From NCBI GenBank assembly GCA_030734395.1, contig JAUZTG010000041.1, positions 496,001 through 560,000 on the forward strand: a stretch of 64,000 nucleotides of DNA, in the 5' to 3' direction. Made by a program: the position numbers and the translations under genes. Shown piece by piece: positions 43,804-54,249 of this stretch. The notes under the pieces were generated by a model that worked only from the letters and a program-made list of their open reading frames with translations, did no database searches and was not told the origin of the DNA. Every line of letters starts with the position of its first letter. Position 1 is the first letter of the stretch. The DNA is from Sarocladium kiliense (Eukaryota > Ascomycota > Sordariomycetes > Hypocreales > Sarocladiaceae).

Positions 43804-44604
43804 GCGAGGGTCAGGTATGGCACCCTCTTGTCTGTATCAGCCTTGCATCTGTCCAGCAACAGGAGTCATTTGCGAAGAGCCCAATAGGCCCTGTCAAATA
43901 GAAGAAATAATGAAGCAGTGGTTGCTCGCTCTGTCGTCCCTATCAGGTCTTTTCTCGATCATGATTATGTCTAGTGCAGTACCTAGTGAGCATCAGCGAC
44001 GTGAGTGAATTGTTAGCTCGTGCGAGCTGTTCGGGCACCGGTGCCCGCTACGAACATGGCCCAAGGAATTCCAACCAACTACGAATGAGGTGGAGTGCTT
44101 GCTGTGTCAAAACGAGGTTTCCGGCTCTGGAACTACCCAAGGTCGTTCTATCAGACTGTGGAGACTCTCCGGATGCTTGCCGGTGTAAGCCGGTCACATC
44201 GTAACTTTGGCCGGCTCCTTCGCCGGTATCAAGGCTTCGTCGACCTCACCCACCCTATCTTTCTCCGGGATCGACAAATGCAGATCTCGGGCTTCGAAGC
44301 ATAATGTGGTAATGTAGCAACCAAGCCTATCTCTCAACGTTCGTCCATCCTACCCCCGCAATCTGTCGATATGGTATGGAGTCGGCCAGTCTGAGGGTTT
44401 TCGGCTCAAGATAGGGTGATCGGAATCAAAGAACCGTTTGATTCAGCAAGGCACTGGACATATAAATACTGTTGCATCGGACCCTCTGAGAATGAAGACT
44501 TGGCCATAAGCTGGATCAGGCTATTCAGTTGCATCACCTGCAACCTACTTCACTTAACCCTGGGCTCAGTCGATTGTGTTTGGCCAGTGTGATTTCATGT
44601 CAAT
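43804..44604. other. Intergenic with palindromes and GCCGG-type repeats
   Basis: 801 bases before the GH5 gene. Contains AGCTCG-TG-CGAGCT (44015-44028), a 16-bp perfect palindrome (44032-44047), and four GCCGG[T/C] elements at about 44179-44228. A TATA box (TATAAATA) is at 44461-44468. No gene seen. Confidence 0.5.
44032..44047. promoter_or_regulatory. Perfect 16-bp palindrome, possible operator
   Basis: CGGGCACCGGTGCCCG equals its own reverse complement. It lies 557 bases before the GH5 ATG and about 230 bases after the transporter stop. It could bind a dimeric factor or act as a 3' hairpin of the transporter transcript; both are inference. Confidence 0.35.
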
Positions 44605-46067
44605 ATGAAGCTTTCTGTACTTTTGAAGTCGCTCCTCGCCTCGTGCGTGGGGGCGGCGTGTGTTGAGGCTGCCTCTTGGCCATATGGACCCTTCAAGACG
44701 AAGGGAAGACACATTGTCAACAAGCGCGGCGAGAAGGTCATCTTTGCTGGCATTAACTGGCCGTTAAGCTGTCAGTCAAGCACCTTATCCTATGCAGCAC
44801 TGAAACATCTGACATGTGACAGCTGAGACGATGATCCCTGAGGGCGTGGAGCACAGATCCGTGGACCAGCTTATGTCTCTGATCAAGAGCGCTGGGTTCA
44901 ACATGCTCCGCATGTGAGACTCGCGAATCATGTCAATGAGGTGTTTACTAATCTTAAGTTAGGCCGTATGCTATCGAGATGGTTGACCAGATATACGACC
45001 GTGACGGTGTGGACGTCTCACTTGAAGTCGCACTCATCAACGCTATGGGTTATGAGAACGGCACCAAAGTGGCCAACGACATGGTGAAGAATAATCCGAC
45101 CTGGACTCTCAAGACGACGCGATTCGAGATCTGGTCCGACCTTGCCAAGTCTGCACAGAAGCACGGGATTCTCATCCATGCTGACAACCATGTCAGTCTG
45201 GCCAAGTGGTGCTGCGAGAATGGCGATGGAAACGCTTGGTTCGGCAGCTATCACTTTCCCGTGGACAAGTGGCTTCGCGGTCTGGCCTATGTTGCGAAGT
45301 GGGCAAAGAAACATGACAATGTCGTGAGCATGTCCCTGCGGAACGAGCTTCGCCCGAGCTGGAACATCACAGAGATGGGCCCGATTGGGCTCCAGTACAA
45401 TTGGGAGACTTACATTGGCAATATGACGGCTGGTGCGGATGCTATTCACAAAGCGAACCCCGACCTTCTCATTACCTGGTCTGGAATGCAGTTCAGTGAG
45501 GATCTCCGCGGTGTAGTCAACGGACCGAATGCTCTCACTGAGACCTGCCTCTACTGCGACGACATCATTGCCGGTTACACTCGGGAGCCCCTTCACTTCG
45601 ACATTGATGAGCACGCGTGGAAGGACAAGCTAGTATATGAACTGCACATGTATGATGGCCTCACAGAGACCACCGACACCGCCAACTGCTCCATCACATT
45701 GGCAGACATGTACAGACGCGGCTTCAACGCGCTCGGAATCGAGGAGCCTCCCATGTGCAAGCTAATCGGCGGGTGCCAAAAAGCAAAGCGTCTGACACCA
45801 GTGATCCTCTCTGAATTTGGCCAGAACCAAGACAAGACCCTCTTCACCAACACCTTCATGAACTGCATGAGGAAGTGGACCGTCGAGAATGATGTGAGCT
45901 GGATGGTCTGGGCGTTCCCTGGAAACTACCGCGTTCGTGAAGGCGGACAGTTTGTGCAAGATACGTGGTCACTGAGCAACTATGACTACACCGGCTGGGG
46001 ATACCCTCGTGGTGTGAATGAGTTCTGGAAGCCGTGGATTGAGGCCATGAAGGTTTACACCATCTAG
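44605..46067 (+). CDS. Secreted glycoside hydrolase family 5 (cellulase-type) enzyme
   Basis: Three exons: 44605-44770, 44823-44913 and 44963-46067, giving 453 residues. Signal peptide MKLSVLLKSLLASCVGAACVEA. Two splices join INWPLS-SETMIPEG and FNMLRM-PYAIEM, the early strand of the (beta/alpha)8 barrel. Acid/base Glu is in MSLRNELRP (near 213), HADNH and YELHMYDG line the cleft, the nucleophile Glu is in ILSEFGQNQ (near 371), and WMVWAFPGNY holds the substrate-stacking Trp. This subgroup (conserved CxxC-type LYCDD and a long insert with several Cys) is found in plant-associated fungi. The exact substrate (cellulose, mannan or glucosylceramide) is not fixed. Its stop lies 5 bases from the stop of the C2H2 gene on the other strand, so the two transcripts must overlap. 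Confidence 0.92.
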
Positions 46068-46072
46068 GCCAC

Positions 46073-46979
46073 TTAAAGTAAAGCATTACTGTTCTTTCCC
46101 AACCGTCGCCCCTTTCCCTCATGTTGTTCCTTCATGTGCCGGGTGAAAACATCGTCCCGTGCAAATGTCTGTTTACATGGAACACATTCGATGGTCTCCG
46201 AACTCAGACCGCTCTCTGGCCGACTCGAGAATATCCTGTGGGAGCTTTTTGCATGGCGTTTCATGGCCCTCTCGTCTTTGAACATCAACTCGCAGAGCTC
46301 TTCTTGCGCCGCGAGACAGCTGATACTAGGCTCCTCATGTTTGCTCTTGAAATGCTTGCTATTGGGCAATTTATCAGCCTTGTGATTCTCTCATATAATC
46401 AAGTAGGGTGTTGACGTACTTGAGTTCTGTTGGGCGCGGGAATACTTGACCGCAGGAGCGTCCCGAATCATCCACAAAGGCACATGTCACAGGCAATGAT
46501 GTTTTCCTAACACGCTCAGTGTTCGTGGCTGATGGTCGGATTGCGTTGGAGGGTGTTGGGAGGGTTGGCAACAGGTCGTCGCCCAAAGGTGTAATACTAT
46601 TTGCGCTAGCGCTCTCAAACTGTTGCTGAACTTGCTCAGAGTCGAGGCTTTCTAGCCCTTCTTCACCCAGCTGCCTGTGAGGGATGTCTTGTCCCATTTC
46701 AAGGCGCGGGAAAACACCACCCTACAGGTGGGTTTGGGTGTCGTCGGGCTGAGCGGCTGCCTCGAGGTATGAGGTGCCTATGTCAGAACAAGCGGTCCAC
46801 GAAAGTTCGGAGTTGTCTTGAGGTTGGATAGGGTTGATCATGTCGACCTGGTACCAAACAGCTGACAAGCATGGGCTCAACGGATTGCCCTCTTCCCCGT
46901 ACGATGAGATCAACGTCGGGTCAGTAAAGCCTGCGCTGAATGTACCGCCTGGTTCAGGCTCTTGTGCGTAGCAGACCAT
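46073..46979 (-). CDS. C2H2 zinc-finger protein, three fingers
   Basis: Three exons: 46979-46726, 46674-46420 and 46358-46073, giving 264 residues. The first 140 residues are acidic and Pro/Ser-rich (possible activation region). Finger 1 is TCAFVDDSGRSCGQVF...ELNKHFKSKH; its second half exists only when the intron at 46419-46359 is removed, giving C-x12-H-x4-H. Finger 2 is CLAAQEELCELMF...MKRHAKSSH and finger 3 is CVPCKQTFARDDVFTRHMKEQH, both with x12 and x4 spacing. Fingers 1 and 2 have an extended first Cys pair, as in fungal C2H2 proteins of the Zn-finger/GTPase-neighbour type. A DNA-binding role is likely. No target is evident. Confidence 0.82.
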
Positions 46980-47609
46980 ATCGGTTCACGCAGAATTATG
47001 CACTACTGCCAAGTCAGTATACAAACGCCGCTTGATTGGAAAGTAAATGACCAACCGAAGAATAGTTTTGAGTTTGTCTTAACCGTGCAAGCTGGACGGT
47101 ATGATACTTCGTGCCTCACTTCTGAAGCACTTTATAAGTTGCAAGACGGCATGGTCCCGGCGCTGGGAATTGGGCAAGGGCAGGTATTTATGGGTTTCGG
47201 ACCATGGCACCTCACCTCAACTATTCCGGGCACTTCTGGCTGTGGTAAAATGTTATACCATGCATGTACAGCTGAGACACGGAATAGACCAATGACGAAG
47301 GTGGCCGCCGCCGACATGACAGCAGGCCAATGATGAGCCTGGCGTCCGCCGACGTACATCGACTGACTACGTGGACTGCTACTTGGCCAATGGCTGCATC
47401 CAGCCATATCTTCTCTTGGATTCCAAAAGAAACCAATGCACAAGTCAATGGTTAACTCGCTGAAAGATGGAAAAGTGTCACTATAAGAATACGACTCTCT
47501 CCCGGTAGAATTGTCGGTCATCTAACGTGTTCTTCTCCCGCCTTTGACTATTCACGTACATGAGCTTGGCATAATCTGCCCCCGCATTTACTACTCTAAA
47601 TCCATCAAG
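46980..47609. other. Divergent intergenic region, no supported gene
   Basis: 630 bases between the C2H2 gene and the deaminase-family gene. Small frames only. Confidence 0.4.
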
Positions 47610-49291
47610 ATGCCTTCCCAGGTATGCATATCGGCCTTGAGATATTGGACGTTTATTGACCTGATGTATCAAGATCAATGATGATACTATGCTGCGTGAC
47701 CGAATCCTCCTTCCGCTTCAGAGGCATCATCTTGAAGCGATGTATCTTCCCATCGCCGTGGAGAAAGCACTCACAGAAATCTGTCGCGCAAACAAAACCG
47801 TGACCAGTGAAGTTGTTGGGAGAGAGACTTCGAGCCTCTTGTCCGAGATTTCCGTGTACCACGCTTTCCTGGACAAGATTGCCCAAAGTTGCGATCACAG
47901 AAAAGGTGGTGATAGCATCACATCCGTCACCGTGCAGCAAGCCCCAGAGGGGCCCATTTTTGTTCTGGCCTTCAATCGGCTCACGTTGAGCCAGGCACGG
48001 CATATCGCTGCTTTTCTCAGGAACCTTCTTACCTACGTGGGACAAAATCCTGACAATCTTAAAGGAAAGCCTTTACAGAAGAGAGTGCTTTGGCGCATTC
48101 TGCTGCATCATGTCGATCGCCTTGAGCTCTACCTTAATGGCATTGCGGAAGCTCTGCAGGATTGTATCGAATACTGTGAGCGCCATGGAGAGACAGACGG
48201 TGAGATAAACTCCCGTGCCGGATTCAACAGGCGAGACATAGTGCTGACTTGACAGACTCTGAAACTATCCAGGAGCTCAGCTGGCTCCAATCGCGCGCTG
48301 AGTTTGAACGGGATATATGGACATCTGAGACTACTCAGGATAGGTGTGCGTAGCATCCCCCGAATGTGTTGTCTTACACAGCTAACTCTTTATAGTTCTG
48401 TCGAATGTCGAAACCCTCATCAAGGCCGTCCAAGCTGTGAAGGATTCATCCTTCAACGACATTATCCAGCGCAACGCTAAGCAAGGACAAATGACTGAAT
48501 CGTCTTGCTGGTGTGATCTTCGACACTACATGGGCAGGCTTCACTCCTACAGACAGGCTGCGGAAGTGATCACCAGAGCCGCCGATAGGTGGCCCGACCT
48601 CTTTGACAATAGCGACATGGAGATCCACGTCATCCCTTCCAGTGAACCTGCCTCTCATCCCCTACGTCACCTGAAGAAGACCTCTGCTGAGGTTACGGCG
48701 CAAGTTCTGAGTGTCGACGATTTGCACCGCTTGGACGATGACATTTCCCGTTTTGATGCCATGGGCTTGAGCCAGGAGATCCAAGAGCAAATATGCAATA
48801 AGAACTTCAAGCCAATCGTTCATTGCGAAATGCTCTTGCACTCTCATCTGATCGACTCTGATCTCACTCGTGAGAGTGACTTCTACAGAGGCTGGAAAGT
48901 CATAGGGGTCAGCAAGCCTCTCTGCCGCCTTTGTAACTGCTATTTCAACAATCACCCAGATAAATTTCGGGTCCGGGCTCAGCATCCGAACTTGTATCCC
49001 CTTTGGCGCCTGCCGGACGTATACAAGGACCAGGGAGCGGAAGCTGTTAAAACTCGCAAGCGAATGATGGATTGCATTATCCAATCTGTTACGCAGGATG
49101 CTGTCAAGACTCTTGAGGGCCGGTTTGCTCGGCGGAAGACCCACGATTCAAACACTTACACCTCCATTCCTAGGACACATGACTCTGGTTTAGAATCTGA
49201 GTCTGATTCTGATTATGATAGCGATAGCGTGTCTCTTGAGTCGGGCTCTGAGGGAGGCGTCTGTCTTGACAGTGAAGATGAAGGAGATTGA
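47610..49291 (+). CDS. OTT_1508-like deaminase family protein
   Basis: Four exons: 47610-47621 (12 nt, MPSQ), 47674-48199, 48256-48345 and 48396-49291, giving 507 residues. The N-terminal 300 residues are helical and not recognised. The C-terminal part has VHCEMLLHSHL (near 350) and, about 33 residues later, VSKPLCRLCNCYF. The His/Cys-x-Glu and Cys-x-x-Cys spacing is that of the zinc-dependent deaminase fold, and the wording (E-LL, GVSKP-C-LC) fits the OTT_1508 deaminase family known in fungi. A catalytic His, Glu and two Cys are all present, so it may be active; the substrate (nucleotide or nucleic acid base) is unknown. The protein ends in a strongly acidic Ser/Asp/Glu tail (residues about 470-507). 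The 12-nt first exon is inferred from a good GTATGC donor and could be replaced by the ATG at 47689. Confidence 0.78.
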
Positions 49292-49452
49292 GCTCACGTA
49301 ATGAATATTGGGAACTCATACAAATAACGTAAGTTAAGGACGCGAATAGGACGCAGGCGGCGGCCGTCATGCCAACATAAAGGCATTCGATATTGGTCTA
49401 GCTTAGCTTTTGTCATAATGCAAGGGAGCGCACATGTCAGTACTGACCGATA

Positions 49453-51258
49453 TCATGCTAGCGTTCCATCACTGTCATACTGCTCGGCTTCCTCCCAAAG
49501 CATGTCGAGGATGGTCTTCCTTTGCATCTTAGAAAACCTCAGGAAGAAGCGCGAGTACAACGCTGTCTCGACAGAAGTTTTGCCCTCAGAGTCCGTAGCG
49601 AGAACATCGGCACCGCATTCGATCAACGCCTTGACGAGGGAGCTGCAACCATGCTCAGCAGCCCAGTGAAGCAACGTCATGTCTCTCCCTGGTCGATCCC
49701 ATGTTCGGTTCTTTTCCTTCAAACCGTTCCACGGAAACGTTATTGGCTTTGGTGTGTTCATCTCGGGTGTAGCGTGCAGCAGCTCACATGCGAACTGTGT
49801 GGCCTCGGGATGCACGCGACCGTCAGCATGCAGGCCAAGCACGTGCAGCGGTGCCCAACCATCGGCTGTAGTGACCTGTGTTTCAGCGCCGTGAGCGATG
49901 AGGAGCCTTGCGGCCTGGATTGCAGCGAAGATAGTCTTCTTGTCCTCGCAGCTGGTCCCATGGGTAAGACGATGCTCAGGCGCGAGTGCACACATCAACG
50001 GTGTCCAACCTAAGGTGTTTTTCTGGTTGACGTTCAGCTCCTGTGAGATGAGCCATTCCAAGAGGGAGATATTCCCACCCAAAGCCGCAAAGTGCATCAG
50101 AGACTCGTTCAGGTCGTTTCGAACCCTAAGAGTCTCTTCAACAGGGCCAGGACAGTGAGATAAGACGAGGTCTATAATGAACCTGTTTGATCCGCAAAAG
50201 GCTGAATGTAGCGGTGTTGTTCCGTCTTTGCCACGCATTAAGGGCAAAGCTCCGTGTTGTAGCAGGAGGCGGATAGCGGCCTCGTGGATATTTTCACTTT
50301 TGATACGCCTTGGGAACCACTTGATTGCAGAAAGAAGCATGTGCAGCACTGTAAAGCCGTCCCAGAGAATGAGATTGGGATTGGAACCATTCTCAAGAAG
50401 CGCCCTCAGGCCGAATATGGATTCTCGTACGTGAGCTACCAGGTAGAGCGGAGTGTGGCCCTTGTAAATCGACAGGTCAGGGTCAGCACCCGCCTTGATC
50501 AATTCCTCAATCGCGAGTGCCTGGTCTAGGCATCCCATCTCGAACACGGGTGAGGCTGGGAATCCTTCATGAGTGACCCTCTTGCTTACCGCTGAAGTAA
50601 GCGCGCGGGTGAGGGCCGTCTGTCCGTACGGGAAAGGCACGCCGTGTATTATGACTCTCAGAGCAGAAGCATTCCAGGTCTGAGCTGCCATGTTTAGAAC
50701 ATCGTCAAGAAGTGACTGACTCCAGTCCGTTTCCCATGTCAGGAAGTCCTTTAAGATTCCTGGGTCGCCGGCACAGACTGCATTCCTCAAGCAGTTGTCT
50801 GCTTTGGTACTGGCCAGAAACGTCCAAGTGGGATGATGCCAAATGCAGGATACAATCTCGCGATATCCATGAGACATGGCCATTAGCATTGGAGTCCTAC
50901 ATGGTGGCCAATCATCATAGTACCATGTATCATCGCTCAACCAAGGATCTGCACCAGCATCGAGAAGTGCCTGCACAGCGGGGAGACTGTTCAGAAAGAC
51001 GGCGAGATGGAGCGGCGAGCTGCCTTCTTCAGTGACGCCCAACTGCGTCCTTGATGTTTTGGAAAGCAGCGATTTCAGAAGCGTAATATGATTGTCGCGA
51101 ATGCATGCATGGAGCAGCATGTCGGGGGTGGTGAAGCTGTAGCGAAAGCGGTTGCGGGGTGGGATCCATCCGGCTGGGGGACAGCCGTACGTACTGTGCT
51201 TGGGAGCCCATGGTCGGGAATCCGTTTGGGTGGAAGCAGAGTGACACTGCGGTTCCAT
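49453..51258 (-). CDS. Ankyrin-repeat protein, 601 residues
   Basis: Intronless. After about 45 residues an array of roughly nine ankyrin repeats fills the protein: MLLHACIRDNHITLLKSLL, SPLHLAVFLNSLPAVQALLDAGAD, a central GHTPLYLVAHVRESIFGLRALLENGSNPN, TPLHSAFCGSNRFIIDLVL, SLMHFAALGGNISLLEWLI, TPLMCAL, APLHVLGLH and TLLHWAAEHGCSSLVKALIECGAD. No F-box, NACHT, kinase or membrane segment is visible. The repeats bind protein partners, unknown here. It is tail to tail with the deaminase-family gene (161 bases between stops). Confidence 0.9.
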   Translation of the reverse strand: MEPQCHSASTQTDSRPWAPKHSTYGCPPAGWIPPRNRFRYSFTTPDMLLHACIRDNHITLLKSLLSKTSRTQLGVTEEGSSPLHLAVFLNSLPAVQALLDAGADPWLSDDTWYYDDWPPCRTPMLMAMSHGYREIVSCIWHHPTWTFLASTKADNCLRNAVCAGDPGILKDFLTWETDWSQSLLDDVLNMAAQTWNASALRVIIHGVPFPYGQTALTRALTSAVSKRVTHEGFPASPVFEMGCLDQALAIEELIKAGADPDLSIYKGHTPLYLVAHVRESIFGLRALLENGSNPNLILWDGFTVLHMLLSAIKWFPRRIKSENIHEAAIRLLLQHGALPLMRGKDGTTPLHSAFCGSNRFIIDLVLSHCPGPVEETLRVRNDLNESLMHFAALGGNISLLEWLISQELNVNQKNTLGWTPLMCALAPEHRLTHGTSCEDKKTIFAAIQAARLLIAHGAETQVTTADGWAPLHVLGLHADGRVHPEATQFACELLHATPEMNTPKPITFPWNGLKEKNRTWDRPGRDMTLLHWAAEHGCSSLVKALIECGADVLATDSEGKTSVETALYSRFFLRFSKMQRKTILDMLWEEAEQYDSDGTLA

Positions 51259-52376
51259 CGTGACGATTGTTTATGATGAAGTTGATTGTCGGGAGATTCG
51301 GATGCGCAGATGAAGGATCGTGAGGATGAGGCCAATGAAGTGGGTGTTGGTCGTGTGGAAGCTGATCAGGCAGCAGTGTAGGCCTCTTGTCTTGGCCGAC
51401 CACCACCGCATCGAATTGGAGGACCGATCTTCGCGGCCTCGTACCATTGAGGATGTTACATCCAGATTGATCGAGTTCTGCGTATATTAGAGCTCGTGGC
51501 TGTTGTGTTCTCAGATTCGGAATACTCTCGGAGGAGATAAGACGACGAATACAGTGAGCGCCGTAACAAGAACCCGGACTTAGCAAATGCGATACAACGC
51601 TAATATGGAAGACTTGAGCATCAGTCTAGCTTGGCTTGTCTACTTAAACGGAGGCATAAAGCGCCTCGGTAGGCACGATCATCTGTAGCCGGTGAATGTT
51701 GGCGACATAAGTAAACCGCAATCACCATGCAGCGCAAACGGTGCTGTCGAATATTCTTATCGAACATGTGGCGCGGATTCACGCACCGTGGATGTATTGA
51801 TCACGAGTCTTGATTGGATGCACGGATTTTGTACGCTCGATGGCATTCCATAAAGCATAGATCACCTTTGCGACCACTTCCTCATCTCTGTCTAATACAT
51901 GCTAACGCGATCCAGTCAGCGACCTTTACCGAAAAGAGGCAAATAGCCTCAACAATGTGATAGAATGTCAGCAAGACAGGGGTCTGTATCGAACAAAAAG
52001 TCTCCGTCCCATAGAGTCAACGCCATATTTCAGACTGCCCGGACAGGGATAAGGGACGGCCCCGGGAGTTCAGCAAGACACTTGACGTGTCTGGGAGGCG
52101 CTTATGCGACTTATTCCTTGGCACACAGGGACTTCCGACGCTAAAGATAAGTTGCAGCCGGGATAGGAACATGCGAGAGTCCTCCATTCGATCCAGTAGG
52201 TAACATGGACCATGGAAGACCCCTGTTTCGGTGAAGTTGCTGAGGTGGTGGTCATACTTATTTACTCCCTAGCCCAGAATCGTAGAAGTTACGTAGGCTC
52301 GCGAATATCTTTACGCGCTGTCCTATACTTCAATGACTTGGGCTGACCGTGTACTTCGGAACACATTTAGTAAACA
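51259..52376. other. Intergenic, no supported gene
   Basis: 1.1 kb between the starts of the ankyrin and acyltransferase genes. A minus-strand frame of 185 codons (51029-51586) partly overlaps the ankyrin gene in another register and looks like leader sequence. Confidence 0.4.
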
Positions 52377-53916
52377 ATGTCGTCCTCTCTACGGCCTGTG
52401 ACAGGGATTGACCATGTGGCCAAGGAAGTCGTGATTCATGTCGGTCTTGTGTTTGAGGGTCATTTGAACATTGAACGTCTTGGTCAGGCTGCGTCAGAGA
52501 TCACGACTGTATACCCAGAGCTCCACGTCGTAGCGAAGCGCCGATGGTGGCCGGTAAGTTGACCTACAGCTTGCCCTTGTCTTCATTACGTGGCATAGCT
52601 AACCTGTTGTCAGTTTGGATTGTGGCATACGCCGCCTGCGACTCGCCATGCTTGGTCATTCCAGCATCGCGATCTGCCAGAAAAGAGGCTAGCCGACGTG
52701 TTTGCTCCAGCAGCCGCAGCATCGGAAATTGACTTGCTAACGGCCAAGAAGATCACGCACCTAGGAATAGCGAATCTCAGCGACATGTTGGAATTATTCA
52801 GTTTCGATCGCCCAAACATCAGCTCTCTTGGATGGTCCGAGGTGCCAATTCTCGATTTCCGTGCGACGTTGCTCGGGGACTCATCAGATGGCGGACACAC
52901 ACTCTTGACACTTATCGTGCCTCATCTCATCACGGACGCTGGAGGTGCAGCCAGCATCGTTGAGGCTTGGGGGAAATTGTACCACGGTGAACCCGTGGCG
53001 AAGGCGTCCGGCGAGTCCCATCCAGACTTGTTGCGCTTGCTAAACCCCGTGGTTGCGGCACAAGCGAAGGTTAACCAGGAGGAGGAAGGACGGGGAACTG
53101 GCTGGAGCTCAGGCTTGTTTGCGGTGGCTTTATGGCTAAGGGAACTGATTCAGCATCAGAAGAATGGCCCTGAGGATCATTATATCCACTTCCCGGCTGT
53201 TGTGCTTGAGAAGTACCGGGACGAGGCCAGGAAACTCTCATCGAACGAGCACGAAGGCTTGCCCGTGAGCCGCTACGACATCTTCACAGCCATGATTATA
53301 AAGGTGAGACATGAAGAGATGCTTACCGTGTCCAGTCACAGACTCAATGGATATGCTAACAGCAAGATACCAGCTCCTTGCAAACTCCACCGCATTCGGA
53401 GAAGAGTCCAAGCCGTTCGACTTCTACGGCGTCCACTCTCTCCTGCCAGCCTTTCCACAAGACAGCTTACCATCGCCGTATCTGCATAACCTGAACACGC
53501 CAGGATGGCACCCGTTGCCGTCCTCCACCGAGCTCAGAGCGATGCCTGTCCCCAAGCTTGCAGTGAAGTTGAGGACGCGGCTAAACGCCCTGCGCCAACC
53601 AGGCACTGTCCACGAGGTCATACAAAAGGCGGAAAGGAACCCGTCTGCAATCCTGGTGGCCCCTCGAGCTGACGCCACGCATGGTTGGGGTATGGTGACG
53701 AGCTGGCAGGCAATCGATAAACAGGCTCGAGTGGGCTTCGATAAAGAGAAGCTTCTTTTCCTGTGTCCACAGAACCAGATGCCGGGAGATATGGTTATGC
53801 CGAGTACGGCATGGCCGTTTGGAGATGGAGCGGGGGGTATGTTCACGCGTTTGACGACACCAAAGGGAGATTGGGAGACTATGTGGGAGAAAACGGCTTT
53901 GAACGACCTTGGGTAA
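52377..53916 (+). CDS. BAHD-like / trichothecene acetyltransferase-like acyltransferase
   Basis: It would transfer an acyl group from acyl-CoA to a hydroxyl or amine. Three exons: 52377-52553, 52614-53303 and 53374-53916, giving 469 residues. The active-site HxxxD is HLITDAGG in the first half. The second half has FYGVHSLLPAF and DATHGWGMVTSW, the latter at the place of the structural DFGWG motif, with the His/Gly-Trp-Gly core kept. Two-lobed fold expected, cytosolic. The stop is in GGGTAA; a donor GTAAGT sits exactly there, so a short extra exon ending at 53984 (HLGRRVVDTLFPMA) may exist, but the intron would be only about 26-41 nt. It heads the block with the fusion enzyme, regulator and transporter on the right; membership is inferred. 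Confidence 0.8.
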
Positions 53917-54249
53917 GTGCACAAGCAATAAATCCAAGTCACTTGGGTAGAAGGGTCGTGGACACTTTGTTCCCCATGGCATAGTGACGAGACTACAATG
54001 ACCAGCAGGATATCTTGAGCGGTAGATAGTGGTGTACACCATTGTTGCGGCAAAGCGGTGGTAGTGGTCGATAATAATCACCTCTGATATATCGCAGGTA
54101 TGAACTTCACATAATTTCTATTCGAAATGTGAACTGATGTATACCACTGCCTGCGATCTTACAGAATACCAGCCCTCCTTCAGTAGTAGCCTGAACAACA
54201 AACGCCAATTTATATCTCAGATTCTCGCCGATACCATATCAGACACCTC
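53917..54249. other. 3' region between convergent genes
   Basis: 333 bases; nothing recognised beyond the possible last exon of the acyltransferase. Confidence 0.4.

Noticed and set aside
51029..51586. 185-codon minus-strand frame before the ankyrin gene
   Set aside because: Out of register with the ankyrin frame it overlaps, no domain, probably 5' leader.
53912..53984. Extra last exon of the acyltransferase
   Set aside because: The intron would be 26-41 nt; not accepted without transcript evidence, only mentioned in the gene entry.
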